64,000 nucleotides of DNA from Stutzerimonas kunmingensis (GTDB lineage: Bacteria; Pseudomonadota; Gammaproteobacteria; Pseudomonadales; Pseudomonadaceae). The stretch covers positions 4,216,001-4,280,000 of the forward strand of contig NZ_CP090366.1 in the NCBI RefSeq assembly GCF_021432085.1, given 5' to 3'. How positions within the stretch are numbered: the first letter of the stretch is position 1; each line of letters opens with the position of its first letter. The notes beneath the pieces are model-generated. The model saw nothing but the letters and a program-made list of their open reading frames with translations. It did not search any database and was not told where the DNA came from. Positions 1 through 9,044 of the stretch are shown piece by piece. The translations under genes were made by a program, and so were the position numbers.

Positions 1-685
<685 letters not shown>

Positions 686-753
686 GCACGCCGGGTGAGC
701 ATGCGTCCCGGCGTCTTCCACCCCATCATCGCCACCTTTCTGGAGTGCATCGG

Positions 754-2055
754 TTGAATCAGGACTGGCAAGGAGCCCTCGTGCGTCGCCTGCTGCTTCT
801 GCTGGGCGGCTGCCTGCTGCTGGGACTGCTGACCGGCGAATATGCCTGGGCGCTGGTCCTTGGCCTGACCGGCTACCTGATCTGGACCCTGCGCCAGCTG
901 CTGCGCCTTCAGCGCTGGCTGCGGCGTGCCGACCCGGACGAAGCACCGCCGGATTCGGCCGGCATCTGGGGCGATATCTTCGACAGCCTCTACCAGCTGC
1001 AGCGCCGCGACCTGCGCCTGCGCGGCGAACTGCAAGGCATCATCGATCGCGCCCAGGGCTCTACCGCGGCACTCAAGGACGCGGTGATCATGCTCGACAG
1101 CGATGGCAATCTGGAATGGTGGAACCCCGCCGCCAACCGCCTGCTGGGGCTGAAGAAGCCGCAGGACGCCGGCCACCCGATCGGCAACCTAGTGCGTCAT
1201 CCGGCGTTCAAGGAGTACTTCGACGGCGGCAACTATGACCAGCCGCTGGAGCTGGCCTCGCCCGTCGATGACCGCATTCGCCTGCAGTTCAACATCACTC
1301 GCTACGGCAACCGCGAGCACCTGCTGCTGGTCCGCGACGTCACCCGCCTGCACCAGCTGGAGCAGATGCGCAAAGACTTCGTCGCCAACGTATCCCACGA
1401 GCTGCGCACGCCGCTCACCGTCATCGCCGGCTATCTGGAGACGCTGCTGGAAAACGCCGACGCGGTGAACCCGCGCTGGCTCCGGGCGCTGCAGCAGATG
1501 AATCAGCAGGCCGGGCGCATGCAGCACTTGCTCAACGACCTGCTCCTGCTGGCTCGTCTGGAAACCAGCAGTCGCCCGACCGACAACCAGCCGGTGGCGG
1601 TGGGCCTGCTGCTGCAATCGATCGTCAGCGATGCCCGCGCACTATCTGGCAGCCGCGGCCACCTGATCAGCCTCGATGCCGACCCGGCGCTGCTGCTCAA
1701 GGGCAGCGAGACGGAGCTGCGCAGCGCCTTCTCCAACCTGGTGTTCAATGCAGTGAAGTACACACCCGATGGTGGCAGCGTGCATGTGCGCTGGTGGAGT
1801 GACGAGGTGGGCGCGCACCTGAGTGTCGAGGACAGCGGTATCGGCATCGAGCAGAAGCACCTGCCACGCCTGACCGAGCGTTTCTACCGCGTCGACTCCA
1901 GCCGTGCCAGCAGCACCGGCGGCACGGGACTGGGGCTTGCCATCGTCAAGCACGTGCTGCTGCGCCACCAGGGCCGCCTGGATATCAGCAGTACACCTGG
2001 CCGAGGCAGCCGCTTCTCCTGCCACTTCCAGAACAGCCAGGTGTCCGAACGCTGA
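754..2055 (+). CDS. phoR: Phosphate regulon sensor histidine kinase PhoR
   Basis: Membrane histidine kinase that phosphorylates PhoB under phosphate limitation and dephosphorylates it when the Pst/PhoU system reports sufficiency. Two closely spaced hydrophobic segments fill the first 50 residues. A PAS domain follows (DAVIMLDSDGNLEWWNPAAN), then HisKA with the phospho-accepting His in FVANVSHELRTPLT, and a HATPase domain with N box (NLVFNAVKYTP), G1 (DSGIGIE) and G2 (GTGLGLAIVKHV). Start choice: an in-frame GTG at 745 directly abuts the GGAG at 742-745, leaving no spacing. TTG at 754 sits eight bases after it and gives the family-like N-terminus (M)NQDW, so 754 is preferred. About 433 residues, normal for PhoR. 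Confidence 0.95.
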   Translation: MNQDWQGALVRRLLLLLGGCLLLGLLTGEYAWALVLGLTGYLIWTLRQLLRLQRWLRRADPDEAPPDSAGIWGDIFDSLYQLQRRDLRLRGELQGIIDRAQGSTAALKDAVIMLDSDGNLEWWNPAANRLLGLKKPQDAGHPIGNLVRHPAFKEYFDGGNYDQPLELASPVDDRIRLQFNITRYGNREHLLLVRDVTRLHQLEQMRKDFVANVSHELRTPLTVIAGYLETLLENADAVNPRWLRALQQMNQQAGRMQHLLNDLLLLARLETSSRPTDNQPVAVGLLLQSIVSDARALSGSRGHLISLDADPALLLKGSETELRSAFSNLVFNAVKYTPDGGSVHVRWWSDEVGAHLSVEDSGIGIEQKHLPRLTERFYRVDSSRASSTGGTGLGLAIVKHVLLRHQGRLDISSTPGRGSRFSCHFQNSQVSER

Positions 2056-2153
2056 CCCGCTGCCTGCGCGAGCCGGAAAAATCCCGGCTCATCGCTTGAA
2101 AAGCCGGCCCGCCGCCGCCATCCTGTCGCGATCATTGGCTACCCGACCCCTTC

Positions 2154-3497
2154 ATGGACCCCTCCCCCAGTTACGCCGCCTCGTCCTATTTCGCCGATTT
2201 CGGTCTGATTCTCTTTGCCCTGTTCCTCGTGCTGCTCAACGGCTTCTTCGTTGCCGCCGAGTTCGCCATGGTCAAGCTGCGCTCCACCAAGGTGGAAGCG
2301 ATCGCCAGCCGGCACGGCTGGCGCGGGCACATCCTGCGCACCGTTCACGCTCAGCTCGACGCCTACCTTTCGGCCTGCCAGCTGGGCATCACCCTGGCTT
2401 CGCTCGGCCTCGGCTGGGTCGGCGAGCCGGCTTTCGCGCACCTGCTCGAACCGCTGTTGGCCAGCATCGGCATCCAGTCCCAGGCGCTGGTGCACGGCAT
2501 CGCTTTCTTCACCGCCTTCTTCATCATTTCCTACCTGCATATCGTGGTTGGTGAGCTGGCGCCGAAGTCCTGGGCGATCCGCAAGCCGGAGCTGCTATCG
2601 CTGTGGACGGCCGTTCCGCTGTACCTGTTCTACTGGCTGATGTACCCGGCCATCTACCTGCTCAATGCCAGTGCCAACGCCATTCTGCGCATTGCCGGCC
2701 AGGGCGAGCCGGGGGCGCACCACGATCATCACTACAGCCGCGACGAGCTCAAGCTGATCCTGCATTCCAACCGCGCCCGCGACCCCGGCAACCAGCAGAT
2801 CCAGGTGCTGGCCTCGGCGGTGGAAATGAGCGAGCTGGAAGTCGTCGACTGGGCCAACTCCCGCGAGGATCTGCTGCAACTCGAGCACGATGCGCCGCTG
2901 AGCGAGGTCCTCGAGGTCATTCGCCGCCACAAGTACAGCCGCTACCCGGTCTACGACAACCAGCAGGGCGAGTACGTCGGCTTGCTGCACATCAAGGATC
3001 TGCTGCTGGCGCTGGCCGCCGATGATCACCTGCCCGAGCACTTCTGCCTGAACGAGCTGCTGCGCCCACTGGAGCGGGTGTCCAAGCACATGCCGTTGGC
3101 CAGCCTGCTCGAGCAGTTTCGTCAGGGAGGGGCGCATTTCGTACTGGTCGAGGAAGGCGACCACAAGGTGATTGGCTTCCTGACCATGGAAGACGTGCTC
3201 GAAGTGCTGGTTGGCGACATCCAGGACGAACATCGCAAGACCGAACGCGGCGTGCTTGCCTACCAGCCCGGCAAGCTGCTGGTCCGCGGCGACACCCCGC
3301 TGTTCAAGCTGGAGCGCCTGCTGGAGATCGATCTCGATCACGTCGAGGCCGAAACCCTTGCCGGTCTGGTTTACGAGACGCTGAAACGTGTCCCCGATGA
3401 AGACGAAGTGCTCCAGGTCGATGGCCTGCAGATAGTCATCAAGAAGATGCGCGGACCGAAGATCGTCTTGGCCAAGGTTCTTCGTTTTCCGGGATAG
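2154..3497 (+). CDS. CNNM/CorC (HlyC)-type transmembrane protein with CBS domains
   Basis: Integral inner-membrane protein of the DUF21-CBS-CorC_HlyC family, often labelled hemolysin. Family members are implicated in magnesium/cobalt or sodium-linked ion efflux rather than haemolysis. The first 200 residues form the DUF21 membrane domain (LFLVLLNGFFVAAEFAMVKL; the E in VVGELAPKSWAI is conserved). Two CBS motifs follow (residues about 215-340, with SRYPVYDNQQGEYVGLLHIKD and KVIGFLTMEDVLEVLVGDI), then a CorC_HlyC C-terminal domain. Length 447 is normal. It lies about 100 bases after phoR in the same orientation, the order I recall from P. aeruginosa. No clear ribosome-binding site precedes ATG 2154, so the start is less certain than the gene. 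Substrate cannot be read from sequence. Confidence 0.9.
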   Translation: MDPSPSYAASSYFADFGLILFALFLVLLNGFFVAAEFAMVKLRSTKVEAIASRHGWRGHILRTVHAQLDAYLSACQLGITLASLGLGWVGEPAFAHLLEPLLASIGIQSQALVHGIAFFTAFFIISYLHIVVGELAPKSWAIRKPELLSLWTAVPLYLFYWLMYPAIYLLNASANAILRIAGQGEPGAHHDHHYSRDELKLILHSNRARDPGNQQIQVLASAVEMSELEVVDWANSREDLLQLEHDAPLSEVLEVIRRHKYSRYPVYDNQQGEYVGLLHIKDLLLALAADDHLPEHFCLNELLRPLERVSKHMPLASLLEQFRQGGAHFVLVEEGDHKVIGFLTMEDVLEVLVGDIQDEHRKTERGVLAYQPGKLLVRGDTPLFKLERLLEIDLDHVEAETLAGLVYETLKRVPDEDEVLQVDGLQIVIKKMRGPKIVLAKVLRFPG

Positions 3498-3632
3498 ATC
3501 GCCCGCCATTGCTGGCCAACCATAGTTACCTTTTCGTTTACATACCGCTCGCTAATCCTTGATTTACAAGTATTAACGACCGCCCATCGTGATACGCAGA
3601 ATTATTTTCAGACAGCGCCAGTCCACGCCATA

Positions 3633-3652
3633 GGCGGCTCGCTTGAGCCGCC
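3633..3652. terminator. Perfect hairpin between CorC-like gene and outer-membrane protein gene
   Basis: An inverted repeat of GGCGGCTC and GAGCCGCC encloses a four-base loop about 130 bases after the CorC-like stop and 36 bases before the next ATG. No T-run follows. It may terminate the phoBR-CorC transcript or lie in the leader of the next gene, and sequence alone does not separate these. Confidence 0.45.
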
Positions 3653-3688
3653 ACCGATTTCTTATCGAATGACGATGGAGCTTCCCGC

Positions 3689-4450
3689 ATGCGCATCAAT
3701 GGTTTGACTACCACAACCGCCTTGGCCCTGTGCCTGGCAGCCACCTCTCAGGCTTTCGCTCAATCGGCCACCGGCCCGATCTCCACGTTCGGCGTCATTG
3801 GCTCGCACAATCAGTACAAGCTGACCGTGAACGACGAAAGCGACAAGGAGCGCCTCAACCAGGGCGGGCTGTACTACAACTTCGGCAACAAGATGACCGG
3901 ACAGGAAGGCTTCATCTACCAGGCCGGAATCGAAGGTCAGTACCGTGAAAAAGACGATGTGGAATATCTATCCGCTCGCGCCGATCTCGACCTGGGCCTG
4001 CGCGCAGCCCTGAGTACCAACAACTATGTCGACCTGATTGTCGGCGGCGGCTACGACTGGGGACGCATCGAGCAGGATGACGTACGCGTCGGCATCTTCG
4101 AGGAAGACGTCAAGCTGACCACCCGCTCGCCATTCGCCAAGGCAGGTATCGGCTACAACTACCTGACGCCCGACTACACCGTGCGCCTTGAAGTGGGCGC
4201 CCGCTATTCCATTGAAGCGGACAGCAAGCTGAAGGTTGGCGGCGAAAGCGACACCGTCGACCTCAAGGACAAGGTCAACCCCTACGGTGAGCTGAGCGTG
4301 CTGTGGAACAAGGGCATCAACAACATGCCAATCAGCACCAGCCTGTACTACACCCAGACCCGCTACGAGATCGACAGTGACAGCGAGTTCGCCGAAAACA
4401 GCAAACTCAAGCAGGAACAGGTCGGTTTGAAGGTCGGCCTGGCGTTCTGA
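3689..4450 (+). CDS. Small outer-membrane beta-barrel protein, function unknown
   Basis: A 253-residue exported protein. A Sec signal peptide of about 25 residues ends at the AFA-Q type cleavage site. The mature part alternates polar and hydrophobic/aromatic residues in many short strands and ends GLKVGLAF, a C-terminal phenylalanine typical of proteins assembled by the BAM complex. The strand pattern suits an 8-10 stranded barrel of the OmpW/porin-like or autotransporter-like beta-domain class. GGAG at 3674-3677 supports ATG 3689. I do not recognise a specific family, and no enzymatic motif is visible. It is monocistronic, convergent with the peptidase gene that ends at 4503. It interrupts the gene order I expect between the CorC-like gene and the M23 peptidase, so it may be lineage-specific. 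Confidence 0.75.
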   Translation: MRINGLTTTTALALCLAATSQAFAQSATGPISTFGVIGSHNQYKLTVNDESDKERLNQGGLYYNFGNKMTGQEGFIYQAGIEGQYREKDDVEYLSARADLDLGLRAALSTNNYVDLIVGGGYDWGRIEQDDVRVGIFEEDVKLTTRSPFAKAGIGYNYLTPDYTVRLEVGARYSIEADSKLKVGGESDTVDLKDKVNPYGELSVLWNKGINNMPISTSLYYTQTRYEIDSDSEFAENSKLKQEQVGLKVGLAF

Positions 4451-4502
4451 GTCGCTGAAGTTGCCGGCCTGTCATGAACGGACCGGTGAGCGGCCAGCGC
4501 GG

Positions 4503-5399
4503 CTACTCACCCCCCACGGCGAAGTTCGGCAGGCTGTTGACCGGCTGCGAGAAGTCGAAGGGAATCGACTCGATCGCCAGGCCGACGTTGCGCTGCACCA
4601 CGAAGTGCAGGTGCGGCCCGGTGCTGTTGCCGGTGTTGCCGGAGCGGGCAATACGTGTACCGCTCTCGACTCGCTGGCCCTCGCGCACGGCCACCGAGCC
4701 CTTCATCAGGTGCAGGTAGACGCCCATGGTGCCGTCGTCATGCATGATGCGCACGAAATTGCCGGCCGGGTTGTTGCCCCGCCCGCTCTGCTCGTTCTCG
4801 ATCTTCACCACCATGCCGCCGCGCGCGGCGACGATGGGCGTGCCTTCGGGCATGGCGATGTCGACCGCGTAGCGACCCTTGGGCGTGAAATGGCTGTACT
4901 GGCCGTTGGCGCCCTGGGTCAGGCGGAACGGACCGCCGCGCCATGGCAGCGGATACTTGTAAGGTTTGGGCAGCAGGCGCGGATCGCCCAGGGCATGGCG
5001 AAGCTTGGGCGTGTACTTGAGTGGCTTGCTGGCATCGCGCGGGGCCAGGGTGGCCAGACGAATCTGACTGCGCGGCGGCAATACCCAGCGAATCGGCTTG
5101 GCCGGTGCCCCGACGGCATTGACGACGTTTTCCAGCTTCAGCTCGATATCGACCGGCGCGAACAGGTCGTTACGCACCAGCAGCGTCTCGCCTGCCGCGT
5201 GCTTGCGGGTTTCCAGTTTGACCTGGGTGTCGAGCTTTTCCACCATGCGGTCACTGAAGACGAAAACCTGCGCGCCAGGCGCAGCCTGGTCGCTGTAGGT
5301 CACGACCCCATTGGCGTCGGTGTATTTGTAGATGGTCAGGGCCAGCGCCGGCGTAGCCAGCAGCGGCAGCCCGAGCAACAAAAGAATGCGCCCCAGCAT
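4503..5399 (-). CDS. Periplasmic M23 (LytM-type) peptidoglycan metallopeptidase
   Basis: Putative zinc DD-endopeptidase, or LytM-type regulator, acting on peptidoglycan cross-links. A signal peptide (about residues 1-20) precedes a DUF4124-like segment (IYKYTDANGVVTYSDQ). After a linker comes the M23 core at about residues 170-285. The expected zinc ligands are present: His in SHFTPKG, Asp in YAVDIAMPEG, and the HxH of GPHLHFVVQ. Since all ligands are kept, it is probably catalytic rather than an EnvC/NlpD-like activator. Length 298 fits the family. It lies downstream of the REC protein gene in the same direction, as in other pseudomonads. Confidence 0.88.
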   Translation of the reverse strand: MLGRILLLLGLPLLATPALALTIYKYTDANGVVTYSDQAAPGAQVFVFSDRMVEKLDTQVKLETRKHAAGETLLVRNDLFAPVDIELKLENVVNAVGAPAKPIRWVLPPRSQIRLATLAPRDASKPLKYTPKLRHALGDPRLLPKPYKYPLPWRGGPFRLTQGANGQYSHFTPKGRYAVDIAMPEGTPIVAARGGMVVKIENEQSGRGNNPAGNFVRIMHDDGTMGVYLHLMKGSVAVREGQRVESGTRIARSGNTGNSTGPHLHFVVQRNVGLAIESIPFDFSQPVNSLPNFAVGGE

Positions 5400-5508
5400 A
5401 ACGGCAGTTTCTAGTGGTTATAGTGTTGGAGCGGGAAGACTAGCAGTGCCGGCGGACCTGTGCGAGCCACCGACCGTCGGGGTGTGATGCTCGTCAGTTT
5501 GTCTGCGC

Positions 5509-5535
5509 GGCCAGGCGCCGAACGGTCGCCTGGCC
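5509..5535 (-). terminator. GC-rich hairpin after the response regulator gene
   Basis: Nine-base inverted repeat (GGCCAGGCG / CGCCTGGCC) with a nine-base loop, placed just past the stop codon of the minus-strand response regulator. There is no clear U-tract, so termination is likely but unproven. Confidence 0.5.
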
Positions 5536-5543
5536 GGGTCGAA

Positions 5544-6452
5544 TCAGGCGCCTGGGACGAAGTGCCGCTGCGCGGTACCACGGGCGATCAGGCGCGACAG
5601 GTAGTCCATCTTCTGCGGATCGCGATCAACGAAGCGGAACGACAGCTGCAGCCACTCGCTGTCGGGCTTGGGTTCGAACGCGGCGACGGCATGCAGGTAG
5701 CCATTGAGACGGGCGACCTCACCGCCCTCGCCCTGCTCGAGATCGAGCACGGCGCTTTCCAGCACCTGCGGCAACTGCTCGCCGCGTTTGACCACCAGCA
5801 GCGCTTCCTTGAGGCTCAGCGCCTTGATCACGCAGGCGACACTGCCGTTGGCCAGGCGCAACTGGCCCTGCCCGCGACCGGACGCGGCACCGGCTGGTGC
5901 GCTGGCAGGCGCTGCACTGGGCTGAATCAGCGGCGAGGCCTTGGCTTCGGCGGCCGGAGCGGCGGGTCGTACCACCTCGGCCTTGCCGCCCGTCAGCGCG
6001 GCCAGCGAGTCGTTGGCCATGCCGGTCGCCAGAGTTCGCGTCGGCGCGCTGGCGGCCAGGGCATCCAGCTTGCCGGCGCGGCCGAGGGCCTTGCGTACCT
6101 TGCTGGTGAGCTGTTCGTTGGAAAACGGCTTGCCGATGAAATCCGAAACGCCGGCCTGAATGGCCTGTACCACGTTCTCCTTGTCGCCACGGCTGGTGAC
6201 CATGATGAACGGCGTGATCTTCAGCGCATCCTGCGTGCGGCACCAGGTCAGCAGCTCCAGACCTGACATCTCCGGCATTTCCCAATCACAGAGGATCAGG
6301 TCGAAGCGCTCACGGCTGAGTATTTGCTGGGCCTTGCGCCCGTTGACCGCATCCTCGATGCGAATGCCGGGAAAGTGACTACGGAGCGCCTTCTTCACCA
6401 GATCCCTGATAAAGGGCGCGTCATCCACCACCAGCACACTGACCTTGCTCAT
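5544..6452 (-). CDS. REC-domain response regulator with degenerate PilZ-like C-terminus
   Basis: Residues 1-125 are a receiver domain: VLVVDDAP, phospho-acceptor Asp in LILCDWEMPEMSG, MVTSRG, and Lys in FIGKPFSNEQL. An Ala/Pro-rich linker (about 150-200) leads to a C-terminal domain ending YLSRLIARGTAQ, which recalls the end of PilZ proteins. The RxxxR and D/NxSxxG motifs needed to bind cyclic-di-GMP are not evident, so if it is PilZ-like it probably does not bind the nucleotide. ATG 6452 is chosen over the longer ATG 6521 because an AGGAG precedes it and the receiver begins at once (MSKVSVLVVDD). About 302 residues. No cognate kinase is adjacent. Confidence 0.85.
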   Translation of the reverse strand: MSKVSVLVVDDAPFIRDLVKKALRSHFPGIRIEDAVNGRKAQQILSRERFDLILCDWEMPEMSGLELLTWCRTQDALKITPFIMVTSRGDKENVVQAIQAGVSDFIGKPFSNEQLTSKVRKALGRAGKLDALAASAPTRTLATGMANDSLAALTGGKAEVVRPAAPAAEAKASPLIQPSAAPASAPAGAASGRGQGQLRLANGSVACVIKALSLKEALLVVKRGEQLPQVLESAVLDLEQGEGGEVARLNGYLHAVAAFEPKPDSEWLQLSFRFVDRDPQKMDYLSRLIARGTAQRHFVPGA

Positions 6453-6631
6453 CCTTAACTCCTGCTCGAATGCCGGCAAGCATAGCCGCAGGATCGGATC
6501 GACAAAAGCACGAGTGGCCATTGCCCGTGAAGTTGTTGCGCCCGATCAACCCAGCGACGCGGGTCACGGGCGGGACATGCCCCCGCGGCCACGGCATACT
6601 TGCGCCTTTCGCCAGCTTCGCGAGGCCGCCC

Positions 6632-7444
6632 ATGCTTCAGCACAATCGGGTTCAGCACATTCTTGTCGCCCACGATCTCAGCCCGGACGCCGATCTCGCG
6701 CTGCAACGTGCCGCCGGCCTGGCGCGCCAGACCGGTGCTCGCATCAGCCTGCTTTACGTACTCGACGAGCGCGACGCCGGGAGCGACGAACAGCAGGCAC
6801 GCGCACTCCTGCAGCAACGCCTGCAGGAGAACGGGCTGGGTCAGCTCGAACCCTGGATTCGCCGCGGGCAGCCGGTGGAGGAGATCCTCACCCAGGCCGA
6901 GGGGCTGGAGGCCGATCTGCTGGTGCTGGGCCGCCATCACAAGGGGTCGAGCCAGGGATTCGCCGGCACCACGCTGGAGCGCGTCATGCTGGAAAGCCGG
7001 GCGCCGCTGTTGCTGGCTATCACCCCGGCGGAGGCCCCGTATCATCGCGCCGTGGCTGCGCTGGATTTCTCCCGCTGCGCCACGCGCGCCATGCACTGCG
7101 CTTGGGAGTTGCTGGGCGAAGGTGCCGAACTGCACGCTCTGCACATCGACGAGATGGCCGAAGTACACGGCCCCGATTACGAAGGTCTGTCGCTGCAGCA
7201 GGAGCTGTTCGACCAGCTGATCGAAGATATCCAGCCGCAGCTGCCGGATACCGGCGCGCTGCTGAGCTACAGCCTGCATCAGGGCGAGCGCAACAATTGT
7301 ATGGACGAGGCGCTGCGCGACCTGCAACCGCAGCTGCTGGCCCTTGGCAGTCACAGCCGCGGTGAACTGAGCAGCGCTCTGCTTGGCAGCCTCGCCCGGC
7401 AGTTTATCGACAACCCGCCCTGCGACATCCTGATCGCGCGCTGA
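6632..7444 (+). CDS. Tandem universal stress protein (UspE-like architecture)
   Basis: Cytoplasmic protein of 270 residues with two UspA-like domains. The first begins HILVAHDLSPDADLAL and ends near LVLGRHHKGSSQGFAGTTLERVM. The second begins at about residue 145 and ends LLALGSHSRGELSSALLGSLA. The G-x2-G-x9-G(S/T) ATP-binding pattern is partly present in both halves. ATG 6632 starts the domain directly. An upstream in-frame ATG at 6470 would add 54 residues unlike the family. Divergent from the response regulator. Usp proteins are linked to survival during starvation and anaerobiosis; the specific role here is unknown. Confidence 0.85.
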   Translation: MLQHNRVQHILVAHDLSPDADLALQRAAGLARQTGARISLLYVLDERDAGSDEQQARALLQQRLQENGLGQLEPWIRRGQPVEEILTQAEGLEADLLVLGRHHKGSSQGFAGTTLERVMLESRAPLLLAITPAEAPYHRAVAALDFSRCATRAMHCAWELLGEGAELHALHIDEMAEVHGPDYEGLSLQQELFDQLIEDIQPQLPDTGALLSYSLHQGERNNCMDEALRDLQPQLLALGSHSRGELSSALLGSLARQFIDNPPCDILIAR

Positions 7445-7455
7445 AGCGCATCTCT

Positions 7456-7491
7456 GCCCGCCTGCGCCCGACGGCTCGGGTGCATGCGGGC
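7456..7491 (+). terminator. Long hairpin downstream of usp gene
   Basis: Nested complementary arms (GCCCGC/GCGGGC, TGC/GCA, CCCGA/TCGGG) close on a CGGC loop eleven bases after the stop codon. It lacks a following T-run but is strong enough to be the usp terminator and to insulate the ABC transporter leader. Confidence 0.6.
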
Positions 7492-7520
7492 ACAGCATCA
7501 CTGATCGGCACGCCACCATC

Positions 7521-7536
7521 AGGTTGCGTCCTTGCA
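7521..7536 (+). promoter_or_regulatory. Possible sigma-54 (-24/-12) promoter for the ABC transporter operon
   Basis: The sequence AGGTTGCGTCCTTGCA has the required GG-N10-GC spacing and a perfect TTGCA -12 half. The -24 half keeps only its GG, so it is a weak match to TGGCACG-N4-TTGCW. It would place the transcript start near 7547, just upstream of the A-rich Hfq/Crc-like site. Low confidence. Confidence 0.3.
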
Positions 7537-7560
7537 AACCCCTGCTACGTTTAGAGCCAG

Positions 7561-7578
7561 AACAACAATAAGAAGAAG
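7561..7578 (+). promoter_or_regulatory. A-rich AANAANAA motif cluster, candidate Hfq/Crc catabolite-repression site
   Basis: AACAACAATAAGAAGAAG contains overlapping matches to AANAANAA, the A-rich motif bound by Hfq with Crc in Pseudomonas to repress genes for secondary nutrients. It sits about 260 bases upstream of the substrate-binding protein start, but only seven bases before an in-frame ATG at 7585 that opens a 61-codon reading frame without protein resemblance. In this 394-base gap (7445-7838) I see only the hairpin, the sigma-54-like element, this motif and that small frame. Confidence 0.45.
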
Positions 7579-7838
7579 ACGCCCATGAGCCTCGCTTCGA
7601 CTCGTTTCTGGTCCCGCTTTCCAGCTCCCATCTCTGCGACTTTCCACGACGACGTGATGCCCCGCGCACGAGTGCGTTCGCCGTGCGTGCATCAATGCCT
7701 GGCCGCTGCATTCAGCCCGCCGGCGATCCACGGCATTGCGCGCCTGACCGTCTGCCCAGCTTTCCCCTAACCCGCCCATACGGACCGCTTCGCATGGGGC
7801 GAACCCGTATGCCGAGCAAACCGTGCAAGGAGATACGC

Positions 7839-9044
7839 ATGAAGCTTTCAGCAATCGCAGCGGCAACCCTGACGGCAGTGGTCGCCGTACCCGCCTCGGC
7901 CGAGATTTCCGACGGCAAGGTGAAGATCGGCATCCTCAACGACCAGTCCGGCGTGTATGCCGATTTCGGCGGCAAGTGGTCGTTCGAGGCAGCGAAGATG
8001 GCTGCAGAGGACTTTGGCGGCAAGGTACTCGACGCGCCCATCGAGATCGTCACCGCCGATCACCAGAACAAGCCGGACATCGCCTCCAACATCTCGCGGC
8101 AGTGGTACGACCGCGAGCAGGTCGACTCGATCATGGAGCTGACCACGTCCTCGGTGGCGCTGGCGGTACAGGGCATTTCCAAGAGCAAGAAGAAGATTAA
8201 CCTGGTGACCGGCGCCGCCACCACGGAGCTGACCGGCAAGCAGTGCTCACCCTATGGCTTCCACTGGGCCTATGACACCCATGCGCTGGCGGTCGGCACT
8301 GGCGGCGCACTGGTTTCCCAGGGTGGCGACAGCTGGTATTTCCTCACCGCCGACTACGCCTTCGGCTACTCGCTGGAAGAGCAGACTGGCAAGTTCGTCA
8401 AATCCAAGGGCGGCGAAATCAAGGGCGCGGTACGCCATCCGCTGGCGAGCACCGATTACTCGTCGTTCCTCTTGCAGGCGCAATCCTCCGGCGCCAAGGT
8501 CATCGGCCTGGCCAACGCTGGCCTGGACACCGCCAACAGCATCAAGCAGGCCGCCGAGTTCGGCATCGTCGCCGGCGGCCAGCGCCTCGCCGCGCTGCTC
8601 TTTACCCTCGCCGAAGTGCACGGCCTGGGCCTCGACGCCGCCCAGGGCCTGACCCTGACCGAAAGTTTCTACTGGGACCGCGACGACAAATCCCGCGAGT
8701 TCGGCGAACGCTTCTTCAAGCGCACCGGCCGTATGCCGAACATGGTCCACGCCGGCACCTACTCCGGCGTCATGCAGTACCTCAAGGCGATCGAGAAGGC
8801 CGGCACCGACGCCACCGAGCCGGTCGCCAAGGCGATGCACGAGATGCCGGTGGACGACGTTTTCGCGCGCAACGCCAAGGTAGGCGCCAATGGCCGACTG
8901 ATCAGCGACGTCTACCTGATGGAAGTGAAAAAGCCTGAGGAAAGCAAGCGCGCCTGGGACTACTACAAGGTGCTGGCCACGGTGCCGGGCGACGAGGCCT
9001 ACATCAAGCCGGCCGATAGCGGCTGTGAACTGGTCGGGCAGTGA
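7839..9044 (+). CDS. ABC transporter substrate-binding protein, branched-chain amino acid/amide type
   Basis: Periplasmic binding protein of about 401 residues, LivJ/LivK superfamily (Peripla_BP_6). It has a Sec signal peptide of 21 residues (cleavage after ASA) and then VKIGILNDQSGVYADFGG, the typical first strand of this family. ATG 7839 is chosen because AAGGAG lies seven bases before it and the signal peptide begins there. Upstream frame extension gives no recognisable sequence. It is the first gene of a tightly coupled SBP-ATPase-ATPase-permease-permease operon. The family includes binders of Leu/Ile/Val, urea, short amides and aromatic acids. The ligand cannot be assigned from sequence; catabolite control of the leader would suit a secondary nitrogen or carbon source. 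Confidence 0.88.
   Translation: MKLSAIAAATLTAVVAVPASAEISDGKVKIGILNDQSGVYADFGGKWSFEAAKMAAEDFGGKVLDAPIEIVTADHQNKPDIASNISRQWYDREQVDSIMELTTSSVALAVQGISKSKKKINLVTGAATTELTGKQCSPYGFHWAYDTHALAVGTGGALVSQGGDSWYFLTADYAFGYSLEEQTGKFVKSKGGEIKGAVRHPLASTDYSSFLLQAQSSGAKVIGLANAGLDTANSIKQAAEFGIVAGGQRLAALLFTLAEVHGLGLDAAQGLTLTESFYWDRDDKSREFGERFFKRTGRMPNMVHAGTYSGVMQYLKAIEKAGTDATEPVAKAMHEMPVDDVFARNAKVGANGRLISDVYLMEVKKPEESKRAWDYYKVLATVPGDEAYIKPADSGCELVGQ

Noticed and set aside
7521..7600. A CrcZ-type small RNA gene
   Set aside because: Only one A-rich motif cluster is visible and cbrB is not adjacent, whereas CrcZ has several motifs. Reported only as a leader element.
7585..7770. 61-codon ORF downstream of the A-rich motif, possible leader peptide
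   Set aside because: No signal peptide or family; Arg/Pro/Ala-rich composition typical of random GC-rich sequence. Kept only as a possible translation-control element.
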